NCBI GenBank assembly: GCA_030615765.1
Contig: JAUWYP010000015.1
Coordinates: forward strand, 1 to 52,442
DNA length: 52,442 nucleotides
Source: Dehalococcoidia bacterium
GTDB taxonomy: Bacteria; Chloroflexota; Dehalococcoidia; SM23-28-2
Direction: 5' to 3'
The notes below the pieces were generated by a model. It was given only the letters and a program-made list of their open reading frames with translations. It was not told the origin of the DNA and searched no databases. The position numbers and the translations under genes are program-made. The number at the start of each line of letters is the position of its first letter. Positions within the stretch are counted from its first letter, which is position 1. Below, piece by piece: positions 16,301 through 23,233 of the stretch.

Positions 16301-17787
16301 TCCATTCGGCGACCATGCAGGGGCGAGTGTCAGCCGGCAGCCCTGAGTGGGCGGAGCTGCGCCGGGTCTCCGAGCAGCGCCTGGCGTTCCAGCCCGCCTA
16401 CAACGCCGCCCTCTACGTCGCATGGCAGCGTCTCCTGGCCGGAGACCTGGTGGAATCGGAGCGCATCGGCGAGGAGGTGCTCACCCAGGCCTCCGAGATG
16501 CGGGTCTCCGTGCTTGTGCCGTCTGTCTTGGAGCACTCTGCGCTGCTCATGACGCTGACGCGACGCTACGACCAGGCCGAGGCCCGCCTGGCAGCCCTGC
16601 AGCCCGCCTACGAGGCGATGGAGAGAGGCACGTGGCTGCCGGGCCCCTGGCCCTGGCGAATCCGCCTCTGCCTTGAGAAAGGGGATATGGCCTCAGCCCG
16701 GAAGCTCCTTGCTGACCGCCCCCGGTGGCCATTCGAGGAGCCGCTGAGCATAGGAGGGGCGGCCAACCTGCTCGCCTGCGGGGAGGCCCTTGCCGAGCTC
16801 GGCGAGGTGGAGGGTCTGGACGCCTGCTACCAGCGTCTGCGCGAGCTGAACGGACGAGGCGTAGAGTTCCTTGAGCCCTGCCTGGTCCCTCGCATCATCG
16901 CCATGCTGGACGCCATCAGCGGGCGCTGGGACGACGCTACCACCTACTTCGAGAAAGCGCTCAGCCTGGCGCGGCGCCTGGGCTATCGCCTGGAGCTGGC
17001 AGCCACCCTCCTGCCCTACGCCAAGATGCGGCTGGCCAGAGACGCCCCCGGCGATGCCGAGGCCGCCACCGCCATGCTCAACGAAGCCCTCCAGCTCTAT
17101 CAGGACATGGGCCTGCCTCAGAGGGTCGAGAAGGTCCTCGCCGTCAAGGTGCAGGCCCAGGAGAAGGTAGCGCCCGGCCTGACTCCCCCGCCAAGGGCAA
17201 AGAGAACGATGCGCTCCACCATCGAGCAGATCCTGCCATCGGCCCTGGCCGACGCCGCCGGCCTGGCCCGCCACTCCGACGAGCAGGGCACGGTCACCAT
17301 CCTCTTCACCGACATCGAGGGCTCCACCGCGCTGGCCCAGCGTCTGGGGGACAAGGCATACCACGCCCTCCTCGCCGAGCATAACTGCATCCTCCGTGAG
17401 CAGGTGGCCGGCCACGGCGGCCACGAGGTCAAGTCGATGGGCGACGGCTTCATGGTGGCCTTCGCCAGCGCCGCCAGGGCCCTCTCCTGCGCCGTGGCCA
17501 TCCAGAAGGCCTTCGCCGCCCACAACCAGGAGCACGCCGAGGAGCCCATCGCAGTCCGCATCGGCCTCAACACCGGCGAGTCCATCGAGGAGGCGGGCGA
17601 CTACTTCGGCACCGCTGTCACCCTGGCCGCTCGCATCGCCAACAGGGCCCAGGGCGGGCAGGTCCTGGTGTCGGAGGTCGTGCGCACCGTGGGCGGCTCG
17701 CTGGCCGGGGTGGAGTTCCGCGACGCCGGCCGCAAGCAGCTCAAGGGCATCAAGGGCCGCCAGCGGGTGTTCGAGGTGGTGTGGTAG
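13333..17787 (+). CDS. Zinc-ribbon / Ser-Thr kinase / AAA ATPase / TPR / class III nucleotidyl cyclase fusion
   Basis: This is a 1484-residue signalling protein. Residues 3-20 and 29-46 are two zinc ribbons (CPSCG then FCMSC; CSACG then FCMSC). A kinase domain (about 70-345) has HRDVKPGN near 195 and DFGLA near 223, but the lysine position of the usual VAIK motif reads VAFS, so phosphotransfer is doubtful. An AAA/STAND-type ATPase follows (Walker A GDAGIGKTR near 400, Walker B VLVLEDLQWAD near 515), then about 600 residues of helical TPR-like repeats. The C-terminus (1315-1484) is a class III cyclase domain with metal-binding FTDIEGST and MGDGF. It probably integrates a stimulus to make cAMP or cGMP. 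A short PSASSGQ insertion between catalytic loop and DFG derives from a palindromic repeat. No adjacent partner gene is visible. Confidence 0.9.
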   Translation: MLCPSCGHDNPAEARFCMSCAEALKRVCSACGAEAPPEARFCMSCAASLETPIPPTPTPAPAVPTSFAAGRYQVKRFLGEGGRKRVYLAHDTRLDRDVAFSLIKTEGLDASGLARVRREAQAMGRLGSHPHIVTVHDIGDENRQPYIIQEFMEGGSVQDIVDQAPDHRLPIDQCLQIAFEVCQALQHAHDRGIIHRDVKPGNIWLTADPSASSGQAIARLGDFGLAVAIDLSRLTQAGMMVGTVAYMPPEQALGGKVDARSDLYGLGATLYEMLTGRPPFSGHDPVAVISQHLNTPPVAPSFHNPSLPPALNDLILKLLAKDPQDRPSSADEALATLQSLREQIEQGEVVAAAEPAAVTPIGRVAWGTFVGREREMEQLKERLADAFSGLGSVAMVVGDAGIGKTRLLQEFATYARLRGAQVLWGAAYEGEARLPYGPFAEALQDYVSRTSVQTLRQAVTEGSSVLAPLAPELKAKLPDLPEPPPVAPEAEAYRLFQEVTEFLKNASTSAPLVLVLEDLQWADKGSCSLLQHLARRLAGGRLLLAISCREAELEPSHPLREALPHLRRESGFWELPLKGLRESEVGELVTVLAEQEIPRALVLALHQETEGNPFFVQETLKHLIETEVLYQEKGQWISKAPISDIGLPESVRDVMERRLAGLSEECRRLLQVGAVLGRRFSLSLAQRVAELDEEVTLRAVEEALAVQVVREQRQERRTYYQFTSTLLRENLYGRLSAPRRERLHLRAAHALEEAYAERLEDYAAELAYHYREAGEGVPAETAHRWAVKAARRALATYAPAEAVPLYRSALDLADAAGLSRGQKARLLSYLALAQRGAGDFEGGIQSLEEAARGFEAAGDVARAATAYSGLVGFLAWQGELERGLRFAEKGLELVGPADRAERAMLLAYHAFDSVYLHRFDTAFREVAEAESLAEHVTHPWTLGNLFNAVAWLYQAACFPQKAQDAGDRAAAGYEAAGDVAGACYVRIPSLHSATMQGRVSAGSPEWAELRRVSEQRLAFQPAYNAALYVAWQRLLAGDLVESERIGEEVLTQASEMRVSVLVPSVLEHSALLMTLTRRYDQAEARLAALQPAYEAMERGTWLPGPWPWRIRLCLEKGDMASARKLLADRPRWPFEEPLSIGGAANLLACGEALAELGEVEGLDACYQRLRELNGRGVEFLEPCLVPRIIAMLDAISGRWDDATTYFEKALSLARRLGYRLELAATLLPYAKMRLARDAPGDAEAATAMLNEALQLYQDMGLPQRVEKVLAVKVQAQEKVAPGLTPPPRAKRTMRSTIEQILPSALADAAGLARHSDEQGTVTILFTDIEGSTALAQRLGDKAYHALLAEHNCILREQVAGHGGHEVKSMGDGFMVAFASAARALSCAVAIQKAFAAHNQEHAEEPIAVRIGLNTGESIEEAGDYFGTAVTLAARIANRAQGGQVLVSEVVRTVGGSLAGVEFRDAGRKQLKGIKGRQRVFEVVW
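13960..13979 (+). repeat. Degenerate palindromic repeat inside the kinase gene
   Basis: The loop (13960-13970) resembles the TCGACAGGCTC loop of the uvrC palindromes, and the right arm AGGGCAAGC (13971-13979) resembles the right arm there. The left arm has decayed. It encodes SASSGQ, an insertion in the kinase loop before the DFG motif. Confidence 0.5.
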
Positions 17788-17848
17788 TAGGCCCCTGGTT
17801 CCCTACTCCAAGGGCGGCTCCCCCTCCAGTGGAGCAGGGAAAAATGCA

Positions 17849-17923
17849 TGGTGGGCGGTGCAGGGTTTGAACCTGCGACCTCTTGCGTGTGAAGCAAGCG
17901 CTCTCCCGCTGAGCTAACCGCCC
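17849..17923 (-). tRNA. tRNA-Val (anticodon CAC)
   Basis: The minus strand from 17923 gives a full cloverleaf: acceptor GGGCGGT with ACCGCCC, D-arm AGCTCAGCGGGAGAGC, anticodon arm CTTGC-TTCACAC-GCAAG (anticodon CAC), T-arm with loop TTCAAAC, and an encoded CCA at 17851-17849. It reads GTG codons. It lies between the kinase-cyclase gene and the Mrr/ParB cassette. Confidence 0.95.
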
Positions 17924-18013
17924 CCGCCGTGCGCCCAAATTCTACCGCCGAGGGCAGAAGGAGTCAAGCGATGGGGGGCGACGACGCGCGTGCTGATGTG
18001 GGCCACGTTCAAC

Positions 18014-18034
18014 CTGGCGCTTGACGAGCGCCAG
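18014..18034 (-). terminator. Hairpin just after the Mrr-type gene
   Basis: A perfect eight-base-pair stem (18014-18021 with 18027-18034) and a five-base loop lie five bases beyond the stop codon of the minus-strand nuclease gene. No T-run follows, so termination strength is uncertain. Confidence 0.5.
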
Positions 18035-18038
18035 CGCG

Positions 18039-18932
18039 TCATGTCTGATATTTCCCGACCCATTGTTTGAATTTCGCGCCATCAAATTCTCCAGAGACGA
18101 CCCCTATTTCCCGATCCGCCAGGAACGACGCCACCATCTGCCCGTCCATCGCCACGACACCACTGCGACGGAGCAGTCTCCAGCTATTGGCGCTCAGTCG
18201 ACCTGTTGTGAAGAACAGATAGAAGACCGGGTCGCACGCTCTGAGTTCCAGATCCCCGTACTTCTCGGGTCCGTCGCCGTAGGCCCCGGACCTGGCCAGT
18301 TCGATCGAGCCCACCAACTCCCGAATATCAGGAGTGGACACTCTGGTAGCCTGATAGCGTTTGGCTTGTCCTATCATCCAAACCGCCAACTGCTTCTGTA
18401 TGGTCGGATAGATATCCTGTGGGAAAACACGATCTTCCAGAGGGAAACGCCCGTAGAAATCGATCCCCTCGTCGCCCGATGTTGGCGTCAATCTTGGACT
18501 GTCCACACCAACTAGCGCCAGTATGCCGACACACAATGCCTCGAAATCCGTCGCACTGAGCTGTTGCAGTGCCTGGCCATACTCTGAGAAACGCGCTCTT
18601 CTAGCCTTGGCTTCCTTGACCTCATCGAGATCGTTGGGCTCTGCGAACGCGCACCCTTGAAGCATGTAGTCGGACGACGAATTGAATGCAAATGGAGCGA
18701 ACCGGCCCAGCTTGGTCAGCTCGTTCAGCTCTTGGCGGAGTGCCTCCAGAAATCTCTGCTCTATCCTTTCAGCCCATTCGCGGGCTTCTTCCTTACCAGA
18801 TGTCCAACCCTGTGCCACGCCAATCTCGGTCAGCCACTCGACAGCAGGCCGAGGGCCAGCCTCGATGTCCATTCCTTGAAGGAATACTCTAACAGCTGTT
18901 GAGGCTCGCGGAGCCATAGTCTCTGAAGTCAC
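18039..18932 (-). CDS. Mrr-type restriction endonuclease-like protein
   Basis: The 297-residue protein has a helical N-terminal half (1-120) of unknown fold. A PD-(D/E)xK nuclease core of the Mrr_cat type follows: LSATDFEALCVGILALVGV, then GDEGIDFYGR (Asp158 as likely metal ligand), then GQAKRY (Gln189, Lys191), the D...QxK pattern of this family. Mrr proteins cut modified or foreign DNA. GTG 18932 begins two bases after the stop of the ParB-like gene, so the two are almost certainly translated together; ATG 18917 is an alternative start. Base composition is visibly lower in GC than the neighbours. The N-terminal half may be the target- or partner-recognition part. Confidence 0.78.
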   Translation of the reverse strand: MTSETMAPRASTAVRVFLQGMDIEAGPRPAVEWLTEIGVAQGWTSGKEEAREWAERIEQRFLEALRQELNELTKLGRFAPFAFNSSSDYMLQGCAFAEPNDLDEVKEAKARRARFSEYGQALQQLSATDFEALCVGILALVGVDSPRLTPTSGDEGIDFYGRFPLEDRVFPQDIYPTIQKQLAVWMIGQAKRYQATRVSTPDIRELVGSIELARSGAYGDGPEKYGDLELRACDPVFYLFFTTGRLSANSWRLLRRSGVVAMDGQMVASFLADREIGVVSGEFDGAKFKQWVGKYQT

Positions 18933-18934
18933 AC

Positions 18935-20029
18935 CTAGGAGCGTAGCTTGTCGTACGTCTCCAGCAACTCAGCAGCACTGTCCCTCAGCTTGGCGATCTC
19001 CGCCAGATCCTCTTCAGTCATACGCTTCAAGTCCAGGGCACCGATTGATTCCAGGGCGCTGATGACAGTCGCCACCTGTGACTTCCAAGATTGCGCAAAT
19101 TCCTCTCGCTTCGCTATCGTCAGCGCATCAAGAAACGTCCGCGAGGGGTCCAAGAGCACTCGTTTTGCTTCAGCGTTCGGAAGAATATCTCGGAGCTCCC
19201 GCACTTGCGAATAGCTTCTGATCCTAGGTTCGCTCACTTCCGCATCCTCGGATTCGTCTGGCGTAATCAGCCGGTAGAACTGTTCCGTCGTTTGAACATT
19301 AGTGAACCTGGTCAGCTCCTCATCCCACCCGAGCCACTCCCGCACCACTGGCAAGGAAACTGCTTCATGGAACATCGGGTACATACTCGGTCCGGCGTAC
19401 AAACCGCAGATCTCGTCTGCTTTCATCTGCTCCAGAGCCTTGAAGGCACGGTATCGTCGGTTGACTTCTTGGGTGTTCATCGCCAGCCGTTCTCCGATTT
19501 CGGTGCTCTCCATCCCACGCTCATCCCGCAACACCGCGACCAATTTCGCTCTCTGATAGCCGCCCCACTGTTTGATTCCTGACACGTGGCGTACTCCCAT
19601 GAGAGCTTCGAAGAACGCCGGGTCAGCGTCCGTAGCTTCTACTACCAATACAGGCACTGCTTGAAGCGTTGTGAGGAGTTGTTCGGGGACATTGACGCCG
19701 GCCGAATGATCGTCCGCGACCCACTTTAGTGCGGCGACGCGCCTATTCCCTTCCACAATCAGAAATCTTCCCGCAGCAGCTGGATACTCGCGAACGATTA
19801 TGCGCTCCACCGGCAAGAATCCATTCTTTAGAATGGAGTTCTTCAGCTGGATGAGGCCATTGTCGCGCAGGCGGCGGGAGGCCCGATCTTGCACGCTCTT
19901 CTCGTGGAACCGAGCCTCGTCTGCCAAAACGAACCCGGCATCATCATGGAACCGGTAGTTGTTTGGGTCCAACAGAAGACTCTCGACGGAAAGCGTAGTT
20001 TCCTGAAAGCTTGTCATCACACCCTCCAT
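18935..20029 (-). CDS. ParB/sulfiredoxin-fold nuclease-like protein
   Basis: The 364-residue protein opens with VESLLLDPNNYRF, the lead strand of ParB-N domains, and contains FLIVEGNRRVAALKWV (about 90-104), equivalent to the GERR motif where ParB-type CTPases or nucleases bind nucleotide. Residues 135-190 include a helix-turn-helix-like stretch (STEIGERLAMNTQEVNRRYRAF), and the C-terminus is helical. It is not chromosomal ParB: there is no parA or parS context. It is coupled to the downstream Mrr-type nuclease (gap two bases), so a joint DNA-targeting role is likely. Lower GC and location between two tRNA genes suggest lateral gain. ATG 20017 is an alternative start. Confidence 0.75.
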   Translation of the reverse strand: MEGVMTSFQETTLSVESLLLDPNNYRFHDDAGFVLADEARFHEKSVQDRASRRLRDNGLIQLKNSILKNGFLPVERIIVREYPAAAGRFLIVEGNRRVAALKWVADDHSAGVNVPEQLLTTLQAVPVLVVEATDADPAFFEALMGVRHVSGIKQWGGYQRAKLVAVLRDERGMESTEIGERLAMNTQEVNRRYRAFKALEQMKADEICGLYAGPSMYPMFHEAVSLPVVREWLGWDEELTRFTNVQTTEQFYRLITPDESEDAEVSEPRIRSYSQVRELRDILPNAEAKRVLLDPSRTFLDALTIAKREEFAQSWKSQVATVISALESIGALDLKRMTEEDLAEIAKLRDSAAELLETYDKLRS

Positions 20030-20098
20030 GGGACATCCTTTCCGAGAACCGGATCAATACTACCACCGACTGTGTATAGTGCGCGAATTGAAGGGTGC

Positions 20099-20173
20099 TG
20101 GTGGCAGCGGAGGGATTCGAACCCCCGACCTAGGGCTTATGAGTCCCCTGCTCTACCACTGAGCTACGCTGCC
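20099..20173 (-). tRNA. tRNA-Met (anticodon CAT)
   Basis: The minus strand from 20173 gives acceptor GGCAGCG with CGCTGCC, D-arm AGCTCAGTGGTAGAGC, anticodon loop CTCATAA (CAT), T-loop TTCGAAT and an encoded CCA (20101-20099). The sequence resembles elongator tRNA-Met. A lysidine-modified tRNA-Ile2 with the same anticodon cannot be fully excluded. Its 3' end faces the ParB/Mrr cassette. Confidence 0.93.
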
Positions 20174-20275
20174 ACCCTAGCTTCCGACGCCACCGTCCCC
20201 GGCAGTGTCGGACGAGGGGAATTATATCAAGAGGTGGTGCCCTTTTCAACGTGCTTTGCTCGAACGCGCCCTTCG

Positions 20276-21157
20276 CTAGCCTGGGCGGTTGGGATTCTCG
20301 CCGGCGGGCCCCATGTAGAGGTCGTCGTAGTAGACATCGGCCTCTGCCGGAGCAGGGCCCGCCTCCTTGTTATCGTAGCGAACCTCGAAGAGGACACGGA
20401 TCTTGTCAAACCCTTCGGGCACCGCTCCCCACAGCTCTTCGAAATCCTGACTGATGTTGCGCTCGAAGTAGACCCACTCGCCCTGTTTGGGCTCGTCCCT
20501 GCCGAGAAACACAAAGAAGGCGTTACTGATGGCGAACGGCTCCTCACTGATGCCAGCCAGGGGGTAGCGGATCTGGTGATTGTGCTCGCCGGGCAGATTG
20601 GTGGCACCCAGAGCGCACTCGCGGCCGCCTTCCTCCCGGCAGAGGATGACGACAAACTGGAGGTACTGCTTGGGGGTGCCCTTGGTCCAGTTCTCCACTC
20701 GGTAGTAGCCTGATATGAGGTCGGGAAACTCCTCGGCCATTACCTCCTGCACGAGGTAGAACACCTTGGCGTACCCCGCCTCCTCAGCCGGCACGCGCAT
20801 CCGCAGCAAGGCACTCGACTCGCCGGATTGAGCGAACTCCTGGCTCACTTCGAACGGGGGTACTTCCCCAGGATGGAGGGAGCACCAGGGATCTCCTCCC
20901 AATTCGAAGCCCGGATTGTGAAACACGTTGGCCTGACCCTCCGGGGGCACCTGGGGGATGCAGGCGCCAGGCAGCGGCGTTACAGGCGGTGGCGTTACGG
21001 CGGGCGGTGTTACGGCGGGCGGTGTTACGGCGGGCGTGCTTGCGGGCGTAGCCGTCGGCCTCGCGGCCTCCTCCTCATCGCAGGCTACGGCCAGAGTGAA
21101 CAGCGCCAGGCCGGCGATGGCCAGCAAGCCTAGTCGAACAGCTTTACGCCACACCAT
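20276..21157 (-). CDS. Lipoprotein with TP-rich linker and jelly-roll-like domain
   Basis: ATG 21157 is chosen because GGGAGGA lies four bases upstream; a longer frame to 21190 has no such site. The 293-residue protein has a lipobox (LAVAC, Cys26), an acidic cluster, a linker of repeated TPPAV units and a globular domain starting NPGFELGGDPW, the opening of carbohydrate-binding/galactose-binding-like jelly rolls, and ending DVYYDDLYMG, their usual last strand. Such domains bind sugars or act as surface modules. No enzyme active site is seen. It is divergently transcribed from uvrC. Confidence 0.7.
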   Translation of the reverse strand: MVWRKAVRLGLLAIAGLALFTLAVACDEEEAARPTATPASTPAVTPPAVTPPAVTPPPVTPLPGACIPQVPPEGQANVFHNPGFELGGDPWCSLHPGEVPPFEVSQEFAQSGESSALLRMRVPAEEAGYAKVFYLVQEVMAEEFPDLISGYYRVENWTKGTPKQYLQFVVILCREEGGRECALGATNLPGEHNHQIRYPLAGISEEPFAISNAFFVFLGRDEPKQGEWVYFERNISQDFEELWGAVPEGFDKIRVLFEVRYDNKEAGPAPAEADVYYDDLYMGPAGENPNRPG

Positions 21158-21243
21158 ACGTCCTCCCACGAATGCTTTGTGCTCAGCCATCGTACGTCAC
21201 TTGCCCTCAGAATGTAAAGAATGGGCGCCGCCGCAGGGCTCGG

Positions 21244-21273
21244 TTGAGGGGACTCTGGGCCAGGCGCTACAAT
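21244..21273 (+). promoter_or_regulatory. Promoter of uvrC
   Basis: TTGAGG (21244-21249), 18 bases, TACAAT (21268-21273). Transcription would start around 21280, giving uvrC a very short leader. Confidence 0.55.
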
Positions 21274-21291
21274 GGGATGAGAGAGATGGCG

Positions 21292-23208
21292 ATGCAAACG
21301 ACAACGGCCGAGCGTCTGCAAGCCCAACTGGCGGCTGTTCCCAATCGCCCCGGCGTCTACATCATGCGCAACGGCGAGGGCGAGGTCATCTACGTGGGCA
21401 AGGCGGCCAACCTGCGCAGCCGCGTCCGCTCCTACTTCGGCTCGCCCCACAGCTTCGAGGCCAAGGTTCGGCGCCTGGTGGAGCAGATCGCCGACTTCGA
21501 GTTCATCGTCACCGACTCCGCCCAGGAGGCCCTCATCCTGGAGGCCACCCTCGTCAAGCGCCACCAGCCCTTCTTCAACGTTCGCCTCAAAGACGACAAG
21601 CACTACCCCTACCTGAAGATCGATCTCGCCAACCCCTGGCCGCGGGTGGAGATCACCCGTCGCGTTCAGCCCGACGGCGGCATGCGCTACTTCGGGCCCT
21701 ATGCCAGCGCCGGCTCCGTACGCAAGACGCTCGACCTGGTGAAGAAGCTTTTCCCCTGGCGCTCCTGCACCAAGGCCATCACCGGCAAGGACCCTCGCCC
21801 CTGCCTGGACTACTACATCCATCGCTGCATCGCCCCCTGCTCCGGCTACTGCGCCAAGGAAGAGTATGACAACGTCATCCGCCAGGTGATCCTCTTCCTG
21901 GAGGGGCGGGCCGACGAGGTGGTCAAGGAGCTGCGCCAGAAGATGGCGGAGGCGGCCGAGGGCTGGGAATTCGAGCGGGCGGCCGTCCTGCGCGACCAGA
22001 TCCACGCTGTGGAGCGGGTGACCGAGCGCCAGGCCATGGCCACCACCGAGTTCATCGACACCGACGTCTTCGGCCTGGCCCGCCAGGACAATCAGGCCTG
22101 CGTGCAGGTGTTCTTCATTCGGGCCACCAAGGTCATCGGGCGCGACACCTTCACCCTGGAGGGAGTGAGCGACGAGCCGGACGAGCAGGTGGTGGCCAGC
22201 TTCCTCAAGCAGTTCTACCAGTCGGCCACCTACGTACCCCAGCGCATCCTCCTGCCCTGCCGGGTAGCGGAGTCTGCCCTCATCCAGGCCTGGCTCTCTC
22301 AGATGCGGGGCAGTAAGACGAAGCTGGTGACACCCCAGCGGGGCGAGAAGCGGCGGCTGGTGGCGATGGCCGAGGAGAACGCCCGCGAGGCGCTCCAGAT
22401 GATGCGGGCCAGGTGGCTGGCCGACAGCGGCAAGACGCGAGCAGCCCTGGAGGAGCTACAGGAGGAGCTGAACCTACCGACCCCGCCCCAGCGCATCGAG
22501 TGCTACGACATCTCCAGCATCGGCGGCACTGCGGCGGTGGGGAGCATGGTGGTCTTCGTGGACGGACGGCCTCGCTCCGCCGAGTACCGCCGCTTTCGCA
22601 TCAAGACGGTGGCCGGGGCGGACGACTACGCCATGCTCCAGGAGGTGCTACGGCGTCGCTTCAAGCGGGCATCCGCTCGTGGTGAGCCCGTCGAACCACG
22701 GGCGGATTCGAGCCCCGCTCGCCCTTCGACAGGCTCAGGGCGAGCGGACGAAAGAGCAGTAGGGTATGATGAGTCCTGGGGCGTCCTGCCCGACCTAGTG
22801 ATCGTGGACGGCGGCAAGGGACAGCTCAACGCGGCGCTGGACGTGATGCGCGACCTGGGCGTCGGCCACATTCCGGCCGCCGGGCTGGCCAAGCAGCACG
22901 AGGAGCTGTTCGTGCAGGACATGTCGGAGCCGATCGTGCTGCCGCGGACGTCGCAGGCGCTGTACCTGGTGCAGCGCATCCGGGACGAGGCCCATCGCTT
23001 CGCCATCACCTACCACCGGGGCGTCCGCCAGAAGGCGAGCGTCCGGTCGGCCCTGGACGCCATCCCCGGCATCGGGCCGAAGCGGAAGCGAGCGCTGCTG
23101 CGCAAGTTCGGGTCGGTGCAGCGCATCCGCCAGGCCTCCCTGGACGACATCGCCGCCACGCCTGGCTTCACGCGAGCGCTGGCGGAGAAGGTGCGGGAGC
23201 ATCTTTAG
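21292..23208 (+). CDS. uvrC: Excinuclease ABC subunit C
   Basis: UvrC makes the dual incisions of nucleotide excision repair with UvrA and UvrB. The GIY-YIG domain is at RPGVYIMRNGEGEVIYVGKA, followed by four closely set cysteines (C-x12-C-x7-C-x3-C; a further Cys lies just after) that fit the reported iron-sulfur site. A UVR helix pair for UvrB binding lies near 205-240, an RNase H-like endonuclease core contains IECYDISSIGG, VIVDGGKGQ and HRFAITYHR, and a helix-hairpin-helix pair is at the end. Residues about 461-486 are an Arg/Ser/Pro insertion encoded by two palindromes. The start is uncertain among ATG 21277, 21286 and 21292; 21292 fits the family start MQTTTAERL best, and GAGAG precedes it. 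Confidence 0.93.
   Translation: MQTTTAERLQAQLAAVPNRPGVYIMRNGEGEVIYVGKAANLRSRVRSYFGSPHSFEAKVRRLVEQIADFEFIVTDSAQEALILEATLVKRHQPFFNVRLKDDKHYPYLKIDLANPWPRVEITRRVQPDGGMRYFGPYASAGSVRKTLDLVKKLFPWRSCTKAITGKDPRPCLDYYIHRCIAPCSGYCAKEEYDNVIRQVILFLEGRADEVVKELRQKMAEAAEGWEFERAAVLRDQIHAVERVTERQAMATTEFIDTDVFGLARQDNQACVQVFFIRATKVIGRDTFTLEGVSDEPDEQVVASFLKQFYQSATYVPQRILLPCRVAESALIQAWLSQMRGSKTKLVTPQRGEKRRLVAMAEENAREALQMMRARWLADSGKTRAALEELQEELNLPTPPQRIECYDISSIGGTAAVGSMVVFVDGRPRSAEYRRFRIKTVAGADDYAMLQEVLRRRFKRASARGEPVEPRADSSPARPSTGSGRADERAVGYDESWGVLPDLVIVDGGKGQLNAALDVMRDLGVGHIPAAGLAKQHEELFVQDMSEPIVLPRTSQALYLVQRIRDEAHRFAITYHRGVRQKASVRSALDAIPGIGPKRKRALLRKFGSVQRIRQASLDDIAATPGFTRALAEKVREHL
22673..22747 (+). repeat. Double REP-like palindrome inserted in frame in uvrC
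   Basis: Two 33-base hairpins with 11-base-pair stems and 11-base loops (22673-22705 and 22715-22747) are separated by nine bases. The second stem is perfect; the first has one G-T pair. The loops are near-reverse complements (GAGCCCGTCGA and TCGACAGGCTC), so the units are inverted, as in bacterial REP doublets. The 75 bases add 25 codons without breaking the frame. Confidence 0.85.
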
Positions 23209-23233
23209 ACAGAGGACGGAGGTAGTATCCCCC

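Noticed and set aside
14683-16305. A 540-residue minus-strand frame opposite the kinase-cyclase gene.
   Set aside because: Composition is that of a high-GC shadow frame (LGQ/GEG-rich) and the plus-strand product is full of recognised domains.
18935-20029. The ParB-like gene as the chromosomal partition ParB marking the replication origin.
   Set aside because: There is no parA, parS-like palindrome, gid/rnpA or dnaA context, and it is coupled to a nuclease gene.
17849-20173. The ParB/Mrr cassette as a tRNA-integrated mobile island with att repeats.
   Set aside because: I looked for a copy of the tRNA-Met 3' end beyond the Mrr gene and found none, and there is no integrase. Acquisition is likely, but the mechanism is not shown.
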